Numbered from the stretch's first letter, positions 7,907 through 16,646 are shown. The stretch: DNA of 64,000 nt from Azospirillum tabaci (GCF_014596085.1 NZ_JACCJY010000027.1:26476-90475), one strand, 5' to 3'. Program-made: numbers and translations. The notes: generated by a model from the letters alone, not told the origin.

Positions 7907-8968
7907 ATGATAAGCTCTGACGATTTCAGCAGACTGAAAGAAAACTCGGAATTTCGCGATGATCTGTTCAGCTTCCTCGATCAGTTCAAAAGAACGATCA
8001 TCAGCGTAGAGCAACTTGATAGAAACACCGCCGAGCAAATATACGACGCCATGAAGGCGGTTGCCGAACTGGCGGAATTGTACAATCTTATCGCCCAGCA
8101 CTTGGCAAAAGGCAACGGGCAGATACTGCAAACGCAGTCTCTCGAAAAATTCGCGGGATCGTTCGAGGCGAAGGCCAGGGGCATCGCGTCCGTCGTACGC
8201 GGCACCCGCTTGGAATGGCAGAAGACCGCGCAAAATTTGAATAAAGGAAGGTTCATCGGCATTGACCTGGACAAAGACAATGACCCGGATATGCGGGTTC
8301 ATTATCCAAATTCGAATGACAAGGCAAAAGTCATCGAATTCAAGTCGACATCGGGGACCGAAAACACAATAAACGAGAACATCAAAAGCCAACTGAACTC
8401 GGCGATATTCCAACTGTGCAAACGCTCCGTTGATTACAACGGCGTGCAATTCGTTCACAGAAAACTGAATGCCGTCGTCGAAATAAATTACAGCCAGGAC
8501 ATGTTAAAAAATATGATTATGAACAACGGCGCGTTCGGCCAAGACAATATTTACGATTACTTTTCAAACATAATATCATCCTCATGGAGCAGGGGAAAGA
8601 TTGGAAAGGAAGAAATATTTCCTATGGTTGAGAACAACAAGCTTGGGTGGAAAAGAAACGTCCCACCAAAAATCGTTCAACTCCCCGACCACCCAGCGCA
8701 ATTCATTGACGAGGCCTGGGACTCAATGTTCCAAATCGACTTTACATTCAAACCATACCTTAAAGTCAAGGTGAACAGGGATGAAATGACCTGGAACTCC
8801 TTCGGTAGAGAAGCAAAATTTCTTGTATATTTCTGCGATGATAATGGCACAAAAACGATTGCCCTGCACAGGGTGATGATGATGAAAAGCAGCTTCGAGT
8901 TGAACGGCCAATTTTACTACAATCTTTATGATTCTGGGCGAGAGATGGCACTTCGAACATTTCCATGA
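7907..8968 (+). CDS. Putative PD-(D/E)xK-type nuclease / effector, AT-rich
   Basis: A 353-residue protein from ATG 7907 (GGAG 9 bases upstream). Base composition is visibly AT-rich, unlike everything around it, indicating recent transfer. Residues 1-110 are helical. Residues 116-170 carry a nuclease-like pattern: IGIDLDKDNDPDMRV (candidate Asp at 126/128), then VIEFKST (Glu144, Lys146) and a following helix SQLNSAIFQL with Gln162. This D...ExK...Q order is characteristic of PD-(D/E)xK endonuclease folds, including many polymorphic toxin nucleases. The C-terminal 180 residues are unrecognised. No adjacent immunity gene is evident. As the last gene of the reb block it is a candidate cargo for R-body delivery, but it could also be an unrelated defence gene. 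Confidence 0.6.
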   Translation: MISSDDFSRLKENSEFRDDLFSFLDQFKRTIISVEQLDRNTAEQIYDAMKAVAELAELYNLIAQHLAKGNGQILQTQSLEKFAGSFEAKARGIASVVRGTRLEWQKTAQNLNKGRFIGIDLDKDNDPDMRVHYPNSNDKAKVIEFKSTSGTENTINENIKSQLNSAIFQLCKRSVDYNGVQFVHRKLNAVVEINYSQDMLKNMIMNNGAFGQDNIYDYFSNIISSSWSRGKIGKEEIFPMVENNKLGWKRNVPPKIVQLPDHPAQFIDEAWDSMFQIDFTFKPYLKVKVNRDEMTWNSFGREAKFLVYFCDDNGTKTIALHRVMMMKSSFELNGQFYYNLYDSGREMALRTFP

Positions 8969-8972
8969 ATGG

Positions 8973-9010
8973 AACGGGCCCGCCGGAAGTGAAGCCGACG
9001 GGCCCGTTTT
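8973..9010 (+). terminator. Rho-independent terminator after the R-body block
   Basis: Inverted repeat AACGGGCCCG (8973-8982) and CGGGCCCGTT (8999-9008), continuing into a short T run. It begins 4 bases after the stop of the AT-rich gene. It lies between two convergent genes and could serve both; the plus-strand T run favours the reb side. Confidence 0.8.
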
Positions 9011-9024
9011 CGTAACACCGACGA

Positions 9025-10650
9025 TCACCCACGCCGCTCGGCTCCAGGCAGATTGCGCCGATGTTCCCGCGGGCTTTCCCCGACGAGGCGGCGGAAGCTC
9101 TTCTCGAAATGGCTGAGGTCGCCGTACCCCACGCTCATCGCCACCTCGGTGATGGGGAGGCGCCGGTCGGCGGCCAGAAGCTCGCGCGCCTTGTGGATGC
9201 GGATGCGGCCGAGCAGCCCCTTGAAGGAGGTCTGAAGCTCCGTCCGGAACAGGTAGCTGAGGTGGGAGGGGCTGACATGGGCCTGCCGCGACAGCTCGTC
9301 CAGCGTGATCGGATCGGCGAAGCGCTCGCCCAGGAAGACCAGCGCCTTGCGCAGACCGCCGTGCAGCCGGGCCAAAGCGTCCTGGTCGCGGGTCAGCGCG
9401 CAGTGCACCCAATGGTCGGCGGGCGCCGGGGCCGGTGGGGGAACCGGTGCCGCCTCCGGATGGGCCACCGGATGAGCGGCGGACTCCGGGTCCGCCGGCA
9501 TGGCGCCGCCGACCATCCAGGGGGCGTGGCGGCGCACGTCGCCGTGGCGGATCGGCCTGCCCCCGGTCATCACCGCCAGCCGGGCGATCACCCGCTCCAG
9601 CTCGAACAGGTTCTCCGGCCAGGAGTGGGCCTTGCACAGGGCGATCAGTTCGTCGGTCCGCGTCTCCTCGGCGCGTCCGCCGTGACGGTCCAGGGCGGCG
9701 AGGACCAGCGGCTCGATGTCCGCCGGCCGATCGCGCAACGGCGGTACGGTGGCGCACAGGAAATCCAGCTCGGCCAGCAGCGGGCGGGAGAAGCGCCCCT
9801 CCTCCGCCAGCCGCCGCAGGTCGGCGGTGGTCGAGGCGATGACCCGCGGTCCCCCGGTCCCATTGGCCGCCCCGTTGGAGGACAGCGTCCAGCCGCCCGG
9901 CGCGTCGAGCCATTGGCCGAGCTGGGAGGGCATGTGCTGGACGATCTGCCCCTGAAGGGCCGGCGTCATCTCGTCCACGCCGCTGAGGAACAGGGTGCCC
10001 CCGGCGGCCCGCGCGAACCAATCGGTGGGCGTCCCCATCGGGTCCGCCCCGTTGACCTGGATGAAGGGACCGTCGCGCCGCGGCCCACAGCCGTGGATCG
10101 CCGCGGCCAGCTGCGCCTTCTCCGTTCCGAACTCCCCGGTCAGCAGGACGGGCAGCGCGCTGTGGGCGGCCTGCTCCAGGAAGGCGTCCAGCTCGCGCAG
10201 CGCTTGGCTCATGCCGACCATCATCAGGGGCCGCCCGAACCGCCGCTCCGCCCAGCGCCGCACCTCGTAGCGCTTCGCCAGATAACCGCACTGGCGGGCG
10301 ACGTCCTGCAGGATCGGGGCCTCGGGCGCGGCGCCGTCCGGCGCGCGGTCCAGCACCAGCCGCATCTCGCCGACCGGCGTGTCGGCGTAGGTGATGGGCA
10401 CCACCACCGCCTCCGGATCGGCCGCGGCGTCGTTGGGGTCGCCGTCCGCCGTCCAGCACAGGCGGCCGCCCGCCCGGTCCTGGGCGAGCACCAGCGTGCC
10501 CATGTCCTGGAGCCACAGCGCCCCGCCGCGCAGCGGCGCGCGGTCGGCCAGCCGGCCCATCAGCCCGCCGATCAGGTCCGGCAGGCTGCGGAAATCGGTC
10601 GAGGCCGGGTGCAGGATCTCGTCGAGCGTGCCACAGGCCGACACAGTCAT
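9025..10650 (-). CDS. Hybrid regulator: GAF-like, degenerate AAA+ (sigma-54 activator-like) and AraC HTH
   Basis: A 541-residue cytosolic regulator read toward the reb block. Residues about 20-130 look like a GAF-type sensory domain. Residues about 140-360 follow the plan of an NtrC-family AAA+ module, but Walker A is altered (GEFGTEKA at 172-179 instead of GESGTGKE). The GAFTGA sigma-54 contact loop is absent, and the Walker B region reads GGTLFLSGVDE. Residues about 430-535 are a two-helix AraC/XylS DNA-binding domain (LSRQAHVSPSHLSYLFR and ITEVAMSVGYGDLSHFEKSFRR). ATP-driven sigma-54 activation is therefore unlikely and AraC-type binding probable. As the only regulator adjoining the R-body genes, it is the natural candidate to control them. 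Confidence 0.8.
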   Translation of the reverse strand: MTVSACGTLDEILHPASTDFRSLPDLIGGLMGRLADRAPLRGGALWLQDMGTLVLAQDRAGGRLCWTADGDPNDAAADPEAVVVPITYADTPVGEMRLVLDRAPDGAAPEAPILQDVARQCGYLAKRYEVRRWAERRFGRPLMMVGMSQALRELDAFLEQAAHSALPVLLTGEFGTEKAQLAAAIHGCGPRRDGPFIQVNGADPMGTPTDWFARAAGGTLFLSGVDEMTPALQGQIVQHMPSQLGQWLDAPGGWTLSSNGAANGTGGPRVIASTTADLRRLAEEGRFSRPLLAELDFLCATVPPLRDRPADIEPLVLAALDRHGGRAEETRTDELIALCKAHSWPENLFELERVIARLAVMTGGRPIRHGDVRRHAPWMVGGAMPADPESAAHPVAHPEAAPVPPPAPAPADHWVHCALTRDQDALARLHGGLRKALVFLGERFADPITLDELSRQAHVSPSHLSYLFRTELQTSFKGLLGRIRIHKARELLAADRRLPITEVAMSVGYGDLSHFEKSFRRLVGESPREHRRNLPGAERRG

Positions 10651-10718
10651 CGCGCCGCCTCCTTGTTAAAGCCGTGCCGCGTCTTCCGCGAGCGCCGGAC
10701 CTTGAAGACGAACGCATG

Positions 10719-10736
10719 CATCGCGGAGCCGCGATG
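10719..10736. promoter_or_regulatory. Inverted repeat upstream of the hybrid regulator
   Basis: CATCGCGG-AG-CCGCGATG, a perfect 8-base dyad about 70 bases upstream of the regulator start (10650, minus strand). It could be an autoregulatory operator or a leader hairpin. The rest of the 294-base gap between regulator and adhE holds no gene. Confidence 0.35.
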
Positions 10737-10879
10737 GCGATAATCGGATTGATAAGATCGAATCATGACCGGAATCACCTGCCGCCGTTTCAGACAATGG
10801 GTTCACAGCCAATCGACGCTTCATGGCGTCAGGGCGTGAAGTCTTCGGCAGACCGGCTTTTTTTCCCGGACAAATGAAT

Positions 10880-10918
10880 GGCCCGCCCGGCATCCGGTTT
10901 CCCGGCGCCGGGCGGGCC
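10880..10918 (-). terminator. Probable terminator of adhE
   Basis: A 12-base GC-rich stem (GGCCCGCCCGGC at 10880-10891 with GCCGGGCGGGCC at 10907-10918) begins about 26 bases past the adhE stop on the minus strand. A run of T is lacking in that direction, so termination may be weak or Rho-assisted. Confidence 0.5.
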
Positions 10919-10944
10919 GTCAGGCCTAAATCAGTGTGAAGGGA

Positions 10945-13605
10945 TCACCGCGAACGGACCAGCGCCACCGGCTTGCGCTCCGCCCCGGCTTCCAGCGCAC
11001 GCTCCGCCCCTTCGGCGTAGGCGCGGCCGTAATAGCTGTCGAGCAGAAGCTGCCGGATCTCCGCGACCAGCGGGAAGCGCGGGTTGGCGCCGGTGCACTG
11101 GTCGTCGAAGGCGGCCTCGGCGATGGCGTCGAGCCGGGCCAGGAACTCCGCCTCCGGCACCCCTGCCGCCTGGATCGAGGCCGGAATAGCCAGCGTGCGC
11201 TTCAACTCCTCCACCCAGTCGACCAGCTTTTCCACCCGCTCATGGTCGCGGCTGCCGCCGAGGCCGAGGTGCCGGGCGATCTCGGCGTAGCGGGCGACGC
11301 CCTTGGGCCGGTCGTACTGGCTGAAGGCGGTCTGCTTGGTCGGGATGTCGGCGGCGTTGTAGCGGATGACGTTGGCGATCAGCAGCGCGTTGGCGACGCC
11401 GTGCGGCAGGTGGAACTCCGCCCCCAGCTTGTGCGCCATCGAATGGCAGACGCCGAGGAAGGCGTTGGCGAAGGCGATGCCGGCCAGCGTGGCGGCGCTG
11501 TGCACCTGCTCCCGCGCCTTGGGGTCCCTGGCGCCGTTGGCGTAGGCGGAGGGCAGATGCTCCTTCAGCAGCTTCAGCGCCTGGAGCGCCTGCCCGTCGG
11601 TGTATTCGTTCGCCAGGACGGAGACATAGGCCTCCAGCGCGTGGGTGACCGCGTCGATCCCCCCGGCAGCGGTCAGGCCCTTCGGCATGTCCATCACCAG
11701 ATTGGCGTCGATGATCGCCATGTTCGGCGTCAGTTCATAATCCGCGATCGGGTACTTGATGCCGGTGCGCTCGTCGGTCACCACGGCGAAGGGAGTCACC
11801 TCCGACCCGGTGCCGGACGTGGTCGGGACGGCGACGAACTGCGCCTTCACCCCCAGCTTGGGGAAGGTGTAGATGCGCTTGCGGATGTCCATGAAGCGCA
11901 GGGCCAGATCCTCGAAGGCGACGTCCGGCGCCTCGTACATCACCCACATGATCTTGGCCGCGTCCATGGGCGAGCCGCCGCCCAGCGCCAGGATGACGTC
12001 CGGCTGGAAGGCGTTGGCGAGCGCCAGCCCGCGCCGCACCACCGCCAGGGTGGGGTCGGCGGCGACCTCGAAGAACGTTTCCACCGCAAGGCCCAGACCT
12101 TTGAGGATGCGCACGGTCTCGTCGACGTGGCCATTCTCGAACAGGAAGCGGTCGGTGACGATCAGGCAGCGCTTCTTCCCGCGCAGTTCCTCCAGCGCGA
12201 AGGGCAGGCAGCCGCGGCGGAAATAGATGGATTTCGGCAGCTTGTGCCAGAGCATGTTCTCGGCCCGCTTCGCTACGGTCTTGCGGTTGATGAGGTGCTG
12301 CGGCCCGACATTCTCGGAGATCGAGTTGCCGCCCCAGGAGCCGCAGCCGAGCGTCAGCGACGGCGCCAGCCGGAAATTGTAGAGGTCGCCGATGCCGCCC
12401 TGCGACGACGGCGTGTTGATCAGGATGCGCGCCGTCTTCATCGCTTGGCCGAAATGGCGGATGCGCTCCGGCTGCTGGTCCTGGTCGGTGTAGAGGGCGG
12501 AGGTGTGGCCGATGCCGCCCAGCGCGACCAGCGCCGCCGCCTTGTCGCAGGCCTCCATGAAATCGCGGGCACGGTAGAGCGCCAGGGTCGGCGACAGCTT
12601 CTCGTGGGCGAAGGGCTCGTCCTCGGTCACCGCCTCGACCTCGGCGATCAGCACCTTGGTGTGGGCGGGAACGCTCACCCCGGCCATGGCGGCGATGGCG
12701 CCGGCCGACTGGCCGACGATGTCGGCATTCAGCGCGCCGTTCTTCAGCAGCACCTTGCGCACCGCGTCGGCCTCGGTGGCCGACAGGATGTGACCGCCAT
12801 GGTGGGCGAAGCGGTCGCGCACCGCGTCATACACGGCGTCCACGACGATGGCCGACTGCTCCGACGCGCAGACCACGCCGTTGTCGAAGGTCTTGGACAT
12901 CAGGATGGAGGCGACGGCCCGCTTGATGTCGGCGAGCTCGTCGATCACCGCCGGGGTGTTGCCGGCGCCAACGCCGATGGCCGGCTTGCCCGAGGAATAG
13001 GCTGCCTTGACCATGCCCGGCCCGCCGGTCGCCAGGATCAGGTTGATGTCGGGGTGGTGCATCACCGCGTTCGACAGCTCCACCGAGGGCTCGTCGATCC
13101 AGCCGATGATGTCCGGCGGCGCGCCGGCCTCCACCGCCGCCTGAAGCACGATCCGCGCGGCCTCGCAGGTCGCCTTGCGGGCGCGGGGGTGCGGCGAGAA
13201 GACGATGCCGTTGCGCGTCTTCAGGCTGATCAGCGCCTTGAAGATGGCGGTGGAGGTCGGGTTGGTGGTCGGCACGATGGCGCAGATCAGCCCCACCGGC
13301 TCGGCGATCGTCATGATGCCGTATTCCGGGTCCTCTTCGAGGATGCCGCAGGTCTTCTCGTCCTTGTACTTGTTGTAGATGTACTCGGAGGCGAAGTGGT
13401 TCTTGACGACCTTGTCCTCCATCACGCCCATGCGCGTCTCGGCGACCGCCAGCTTCGCCAGCGGGATGCGCGCGTTGGCCGCGGCCAGCGCGGCGCTGCG
13501 GAAGATGCGGTCCACGGTCTCCTGCGGGAAGCCGGCGTAGACTTTCTGCGCCTCGCGGACGCGAAGGACGAGGTCGTTGAGGTCTGCAAGCGTGGTGACG
13601 GGCAT
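10945..13605 (-). CDS. adhE: Bifunctional acetaldehyde-CoA/alcohol dehydrogenase AdhE
   Basis: An 886-residue fusion, the normal AdhE length. The N-terminal half (about 1-440) is a CoA-acylating aldehyde dehydrogenase with catalytic Cys in GVVCASEQSAIV. The C-terminal half is an iron-type alcohol dehydrogenase with the nucleotide motif GGGSPMDAAK and metal-ligand region GVCHSMAHKLGAEFHLPHG. It converts acetyl-CoA via acetaldehyde to ethanol, regenerating NAD+ under low oxygen; the enzyme forms cytosolic spirosomes. Transcribed alone, with 343 bases upstream before the tRNA gene. I saw no clear FNR site there. Confidence 0.95.
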   Translation of the reverse strand: MPVTTLADLNDLVLRVREAQKVYAGFPQETVDRIFRSAALAAANARIPLAKLAVAETRMGVMEDKVVKNHFASEYIYNKYKDEKTCGILEEDPEYGIMTIAEPVGLICAIVPTTNPTSTAIFKALISLKTRNGIVFSPHPRARKATCEAARIVLQAAVEAGAPPDIIGWIDEPSVELSNAVMHHPDINLILATGGPGMVKAAYSSGKPAIGVGAGNTPAVIDELADIKRAVASILMSKTFDNGVVCASEQSAIVVDAVYDAVRDRFAHHGGHILSATEADAVRKVLLKNGALNADIVGQSAGAIAAMAGVSVPAHTKVLIAEVEAVTEDEPFAHEKLSPTLALYRARDFMEACDKAAALVALGGIGHTSALYTDQDQQPERIRHFGQAMKTARILINTPSSQGGIGDLYNFRLAPSLTLGCGSWGGNSISENVGPQHLINRKTVAKRAENMLWHKLPKSIYFRRGCLPFALEELRGKKRCLIVTDRFLFENGHVDETVRILKGLGLAVETFFEVAADPTLAVVRRGLALANAFQPDVILALGGGSPMDAAKIMWVMYEAPDVAFEDLALRFMDIRKRIYTFPKLGVKAQFVAVPTTSGTGSEVTPFAVVTDERTGIKYPIADYELTPNMAIIDANLVMDMPKGLTAAGGIDAVTHALEAYVSVLANEYTDGQALQALKLLKEHLPSAYANGARDPKAREQVHSAATLAGIAFANAFLGVCHSMAHKLGAEFHLPHGVANALLIANVIRYNAADIPTKQTAFSQYDRPKGVARYAEIARHLGLGGSRDHERVEKLVDWVEELKRTLAIPASIQAAGVPEAEFLARLDAIAEAAFDDQCTGANPRFPLVAEIRQLLLDSYYGRAYAEGAERALEAGAERKPVALVRSR

Positions 13606-13899
13606 ATCGTGTCGCCTCTGCGGTTGGCGCGCCGCCGGCCCCTTCGGGCCGGTCCTGGACAGCGGATGCGGGCGGGTTGAAGCCCTTCAGACAACGGCAT
13701 CCGGGGCACGCACGGAAAATCGGTCATGGCCGGGCGGCGCTTGTCTCTGGTCCGCGCGGCAGGGAAACTATCCCTCCGACCATGGGGGAAGGACCATGAC
13801 CCATGTCAAAACTGGTATGACCACTTTCGGGGTAGCGCCACCCTTGCCCCGCCCGGCCCGGCCTGGAAAAATCTCTTCCGAACGGGTGACGAATTGCGC
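13606..13899. other. Non-coding gap upstream of adhE
   Basis: No credible gene. It must hold the adhE promoter on the minus strand. A CCGGCCC-CTTC-GGGCCGG hairpin at 13635-13652 falls in the adhE leader, 30 bases before the start codon, and could affect translation or mRNA stability. Confidence 0.5.
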
Positions 13900-13928
13900 T
13901 GGACAAGCGCTCCGGTTCTTCTTATAAG
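13900..13928 (+). promoter_or_regulatory. Promoter of tRNA-Phe
   Basis: TGGACA (13900-13905) and TATAAG (13923-13928) separated by 17 bases, about 20 bases before the mature tRNA. This is a good housekeeping-sigma match. Confidence 0.65.
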
Positions 13929-13948
13929 ACGCCCCCGCACGCAGCGGC

Positions 13949-14024
13949 GCCCAGGTAGCTCAGTTGGTAGAGCAGGGGACTGAAAATCCCCGTGTCGGCG
14001 GTTCGACTCCGTCCCTGGGCACCA
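13949..14024 (+). tRNA. tRNA-Phe (GAA)
   Basis: A 76-base cloverleaf. The acceptor arms GCCCAGG and CCTGGGC pair fully. The D arm contains GCTCAGTTGGTAGAGC. The anticodon stem GGGGA/TCCCC encloses loop CTGAAAA with anticodon GAA (13982-13984). The T arm contains GGTTCGACTCC, and the CCA end is encoded. No duplicated 3' end suggesting an integrated element was seen nearby. Confidence 0.97.
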
Positions 14025-14281
14025 TTTTCTCAAGGTCCGGTTCGAGGAAATGGTGCTCCGGCCGCATTGGCCGAACACGGACGCTGCGCGCCATTATCCC
14101 AATTCTATGATTTGATCCGGCGTTCCGATGGCACGCTGGTGCCGTCTTTTGCGGAAGCGAGACGCGGCCGGTTCAAGCGGGCACACACGGAGCTTCGGCC
14201 CCGCCGTCCGGACCGCCGGCCTTTCCCGACCTGATCGCCGTGAAAGAGCAGACACCTTCCCGGCCCTCCCGAAAAGTTGTA

Positions 14282-14287
14282 TATAAT
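14282..14287 (+). promoter_or_regulatory. Consensus -10 element upstream of the flavoprotein gene
   Basis: A perfect TATAAT within an AT-rich patch, 30 bases before ATG 14317. No convincing -35 at the expected distance. The 14025-14281 stretch otherwise shows nothing identifiable. Confidence 0.45.
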
Positions 14288-14316
14288 TCGGTGAAAATCC
14301 GCGGGAGGGGAATCCA

Positions 14317-15825
14317 ATGTTCAACGTCGCTCAGCCGAGCCGCCGTACGTTCCTGGTCGGGGCGGGCCGGTTCGCCGCCGCGTCGGCGCTCACCAGCGTC
14401 GCCCCCTTTCCCGCATTCGCGGAGTCCGGCAACCGCCGGATCGCCGCCTCGGCGCTCAAGGATCTGGCCGGGGCGGTTCAGGGCGGCGTCGTGCTGCCCG
14501 ACGACCCGTTCTTCGACGATTATGCCCGCCCGAACAACCTGCGTTTCCGGACACTTCCGACCGCCATCGCACGCTGCGCGAGCGAGACGGACGTGCAGGC
14601 CTGCGTCGCCTGGGTGAGGAAGCACGGCGCCCGGTTCGCCGTGCGCAGCGGCGGGCACAACTACGCGGGCTTCTCCACCACCCCGGGCCTGCTCATCGAC
14701 ATGACGCCGCTCAGCACGATCACCCCCCTGCCCGGCGGGGACGGTCTGGTCAAGGTGGGCGGCGGCGCCCTGAACGGCATGGTCTATCAGGCGCTCGAAC
14801 GGCTGAACCGCACCGTCACCCACGGGCGCTGCACCACGGTGGGGGCGGCGGGCTTCCTGCTGGGCGGCGGCATCGGCTTCAACATGCGCATGTTCGGCAT
14901 GGGGTCGGACCTGCTCCAGGCCACGAGCATCGTCACGGCAGACGGCGCGCTGCATGCCGACATCCAGGAGAGCGGCGACGGCAGTGACCTGTTCTGGGCC
15001 TGCCGCGGCGGTGCCGGCGGGAATTTCGGGATCAACACGTCCTTCACCCTGCGCACCTTCCCGGTGGAGACGGTCACCGTCTTCGACATCACCTGGACCA
15101 CGGATGTGGACGAGGTGCTGCACACCCTGCTGACGCGTCTGGCGGACGCTCCGCCGGAGTTCGGCAGCAAGATCAGTGTCACCAAGCCGGCGCGCGGCAG
15201 CGGCGATCCGCGGCTCACCGTCTCCATCCTCGGCCAGCTGCACACATGCGGCACGACGGTCGAGGCGGTCATCGGCCCCGTTTTGGAGAAGGCGTCGAAG
15301 ACAAGGATCGACCGCGACATGGCCTATTGGCCGGCGCAGGACCTGCTGAGCGAATTCACCTACCCCTACTTCTATCAGGAGAAATCCTCCTACATGAGGG
15401 CGGCGGACATCACGCCCGAGTCCGTCGCCACCATGATCCGGCTCGCCGAGCGCATGCCGGGCACCAGCATGGCCAACGCCTTCAAGTTCTTCCAGGTCGG
15501 CGGCCGGGTCAACGCCACGGCGGCGGACGCGACCGCCTACGTCCACCGCGGCTACGACTGGCTGTTCTCCTCCGAAGTGAACTGGTGGAACCGGAAGGAC
15601 CCGAAGTCCCTGGTGGACGAAAATCTGGCTTGGCAGGAACGGTTCTACGCCACCGTCAACACAGCCACCAAGGCGGTGGGCGCCTTCCAAAATTTCCCCG
15701 ACCCGTCCTTGAAGGACTGGTCGAGCGCCTATTACGGCGGCAACTACGCCCGGCTGCGGCGGGTGAAGACCGAATACGACAAAACCGATCTGTTCACCTA
15801 CCGGCAGGGCATCAAGCCTTTGTGA
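14317..15825 (+). CDS. Tat-exported FAD-linked oxidase, berberine-bridge-enzyme type
   Basis: A 502-residue protein with a twin-arginine signal (SRRTFLV, then an Ala-rich h-region ending PAFAES), so it is folded with its flavin before export to the periplasm. The FAD domain shows RSGGHNYAGFS (His for covalent flavin attachment) and GRCTTVGAAGFLLGGGIG (Cys for a second, 6-S-cysteinyl link). The C-terminal BBE motif YYGGNYARLRRVKTEYD is present. Members oxidise sugars, oligosaccharides or alkaloid-like alcohols with oxygen. Substrate cannot be told. A strong GGGAGGGG ribosome site precedes ATG 14317. It appears monocistronic. Confidence 0.88.
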   Translation: MFNVAQPSRRTFLVGAGRFAAASALTSVAPFPAFAESGNRRIAASALKDLAGAVQGGVVLPDDPFFDDYARPNNLRFRTLPTAIARCASETDVQACVAWVRKHGARFAVRSGGHNYAGFSTTPGLLIDMTPLSTITPLPGGDGLVKVGGGALNGMVYQALERLNRTVTHGRCTTVGAAGFLLGGGIGFNMRMFGMGSDLLQATSIVTADGALHADIQESGDGSDLFWACRGGAGGNFGINTSFTLRTFPVETVTVFDITWTTDVDEVLHTLLTRLADAPPEFGSKISVTKPARGSGDPRLTVSILGQLHTCGTTVEAVIGPVLEKASKTRIDRDMAYWPAQDLLSEFTYPYFYQEKSSYMRAADITPESVATMIRLAERMPGTSMANAFKFFQVGGRVNATAADATAYVHRGYDWLFSSEVNWWNRKDPKSLVDENLAWQERFYATVNTATKAVGAFQNFPDPSLKDWSSAYYGGNYARLRRVKTEYDKTDLFTYRQGIKPL

Positions 15826-15943
15826 AGGCGCCGTCGATGGACCTTCGGCACCGGCACCCGTCCTTTGGCGGAGAATCCCGGCGCCAAAGCCCCCGCCCGC
15901 CTGTTATCGTAGCGGGAAGCCTCTCGCGCCACGGGGTCCGGGC

Positions 15944-16108
15944 ATGGAAGAAAAGCTGATCGCCTACATCGGCCGCTTGAAGGAGCAGATCGCCACCCTG
16001 CGCTCCGCCGACTTCACCACCCCGGAGGAACGGGTGTCCTGCGAGGCAGTGGCCGACAGCCTGGAGCTGGTCGTGCGCGAGTTGACGGACCTCATCGAGA
16101 TCCGCTGA
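15944..16108 (+). CDS. Small acidic hypothetical protein (54 aa)
   Basis: ATG 15944 opens a 54-residue frame, MEEKLIAYIGRLKEQIATL... ending TDLIEIR. It is charged and helical, without signal or membrane segment. Amino-acid composition looks like a true small coiled protein rather than a random GC-rich frame. Its last 17 bases overlap the convergent phosphatase gene. No family recognised. Confidence 0.5.
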   Translation: MEEKLIAYIGRLKEQIATLRSADFTTPEERVSCEAVADSLELVVRELTDLIEIR

Positions 16109-16646
16109 CCCGCATCGCACCGCTCTCGGTGAATCCGGCGCGCTCCAGCGTGACGGGCATCGCGTTGGGCGGCCAGAGCGTGTCCGGAGCGAGGCCCAGC
16201 CAGCGGCACAGGGCGTGCCACGTGCCGGCGTGCGCCACCACCAGCGGCGGGCGCCTGTCCGCCGGAACGGGCAAGCCGTCCAGCGCGGCGGCGACGCGGG
16301 CCTGGAAGGCGGTGAGGCTTTCGCCGCCCGGCACCTCCTCCCGCAGGAGATCCCCCGGCACGGCGCCTCCTTCCAGATCGCCCCAGCGCCGCTCCTCCAG
16401 GCCGGGAACGACGGCCACCGGGAGACCCAGCGCCGCGCCGATGATTCCGGCGGTTTCCAGCGCGCGCCGCTGCGGGCTGGAATGAATGGCGGCGACCGGG
16501 CTCCCCTGGGCGGCCAGCGCCGCGGCGGCGGCGTGGGCCTGCGCCCGCCCGCGGTCGGTCAGCGACACGTCGCGCGACCCGGCCAGCCAGCCGCCGACGT
16601 TGCTCTCCGTCTCGCCATGCCGGCAGAAGACGAGACGGTTCAACAT
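16092..16646 (-). CDS. Histidine phosphatase family protein (phosphoglycerate mutase-like)
   Basis: A 184-residue protein with the catalytic RHGETESN motif at residues 9-16 and a distal His in VVAHAGTWHAL, the two-histidine active site of the branch-1 histidine phosphatases. This subgroup hydrolyses small phosphorylated metabolites through a phospho-histidine intermediate in the cytosol. Its start overlaps the end of the upstream HAD phosphatase by 7 bases, so the two are coupled. It is the last gene of the transporter-phosphatase operon; the natural substrate may be what that transporter imports. Confidence 0.88.
   Translation of the reverse strand: MLNRLVFCRHGETESNVGGWLAGSRDVSLTDRGRAQAHAAAAALAAQGSPVAAIHSSPQRRALETAGIIGAALGLPVAVVPGLEERRWGDLEGGAVPGDLLREEVPGGESLTAFQARVAAALDGLPVPADRRPPLVVAHAGTWHALCRWLGLAPDTLWPPNAMPVTLERAGFTESGAMRVSGSR

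Noticed and set aside
10936..13680. 914-codon plus-strand frame opposite adhE
   Set aside because: Pure antisense of a conserved full-length AdhE; Arg/His/Gly-rich without motifs.
13949..14024. tRNA-Phe as an integration site for a mobile island
   Set aside because: No duplicated 3' end, integrase or composition change was found next to it.
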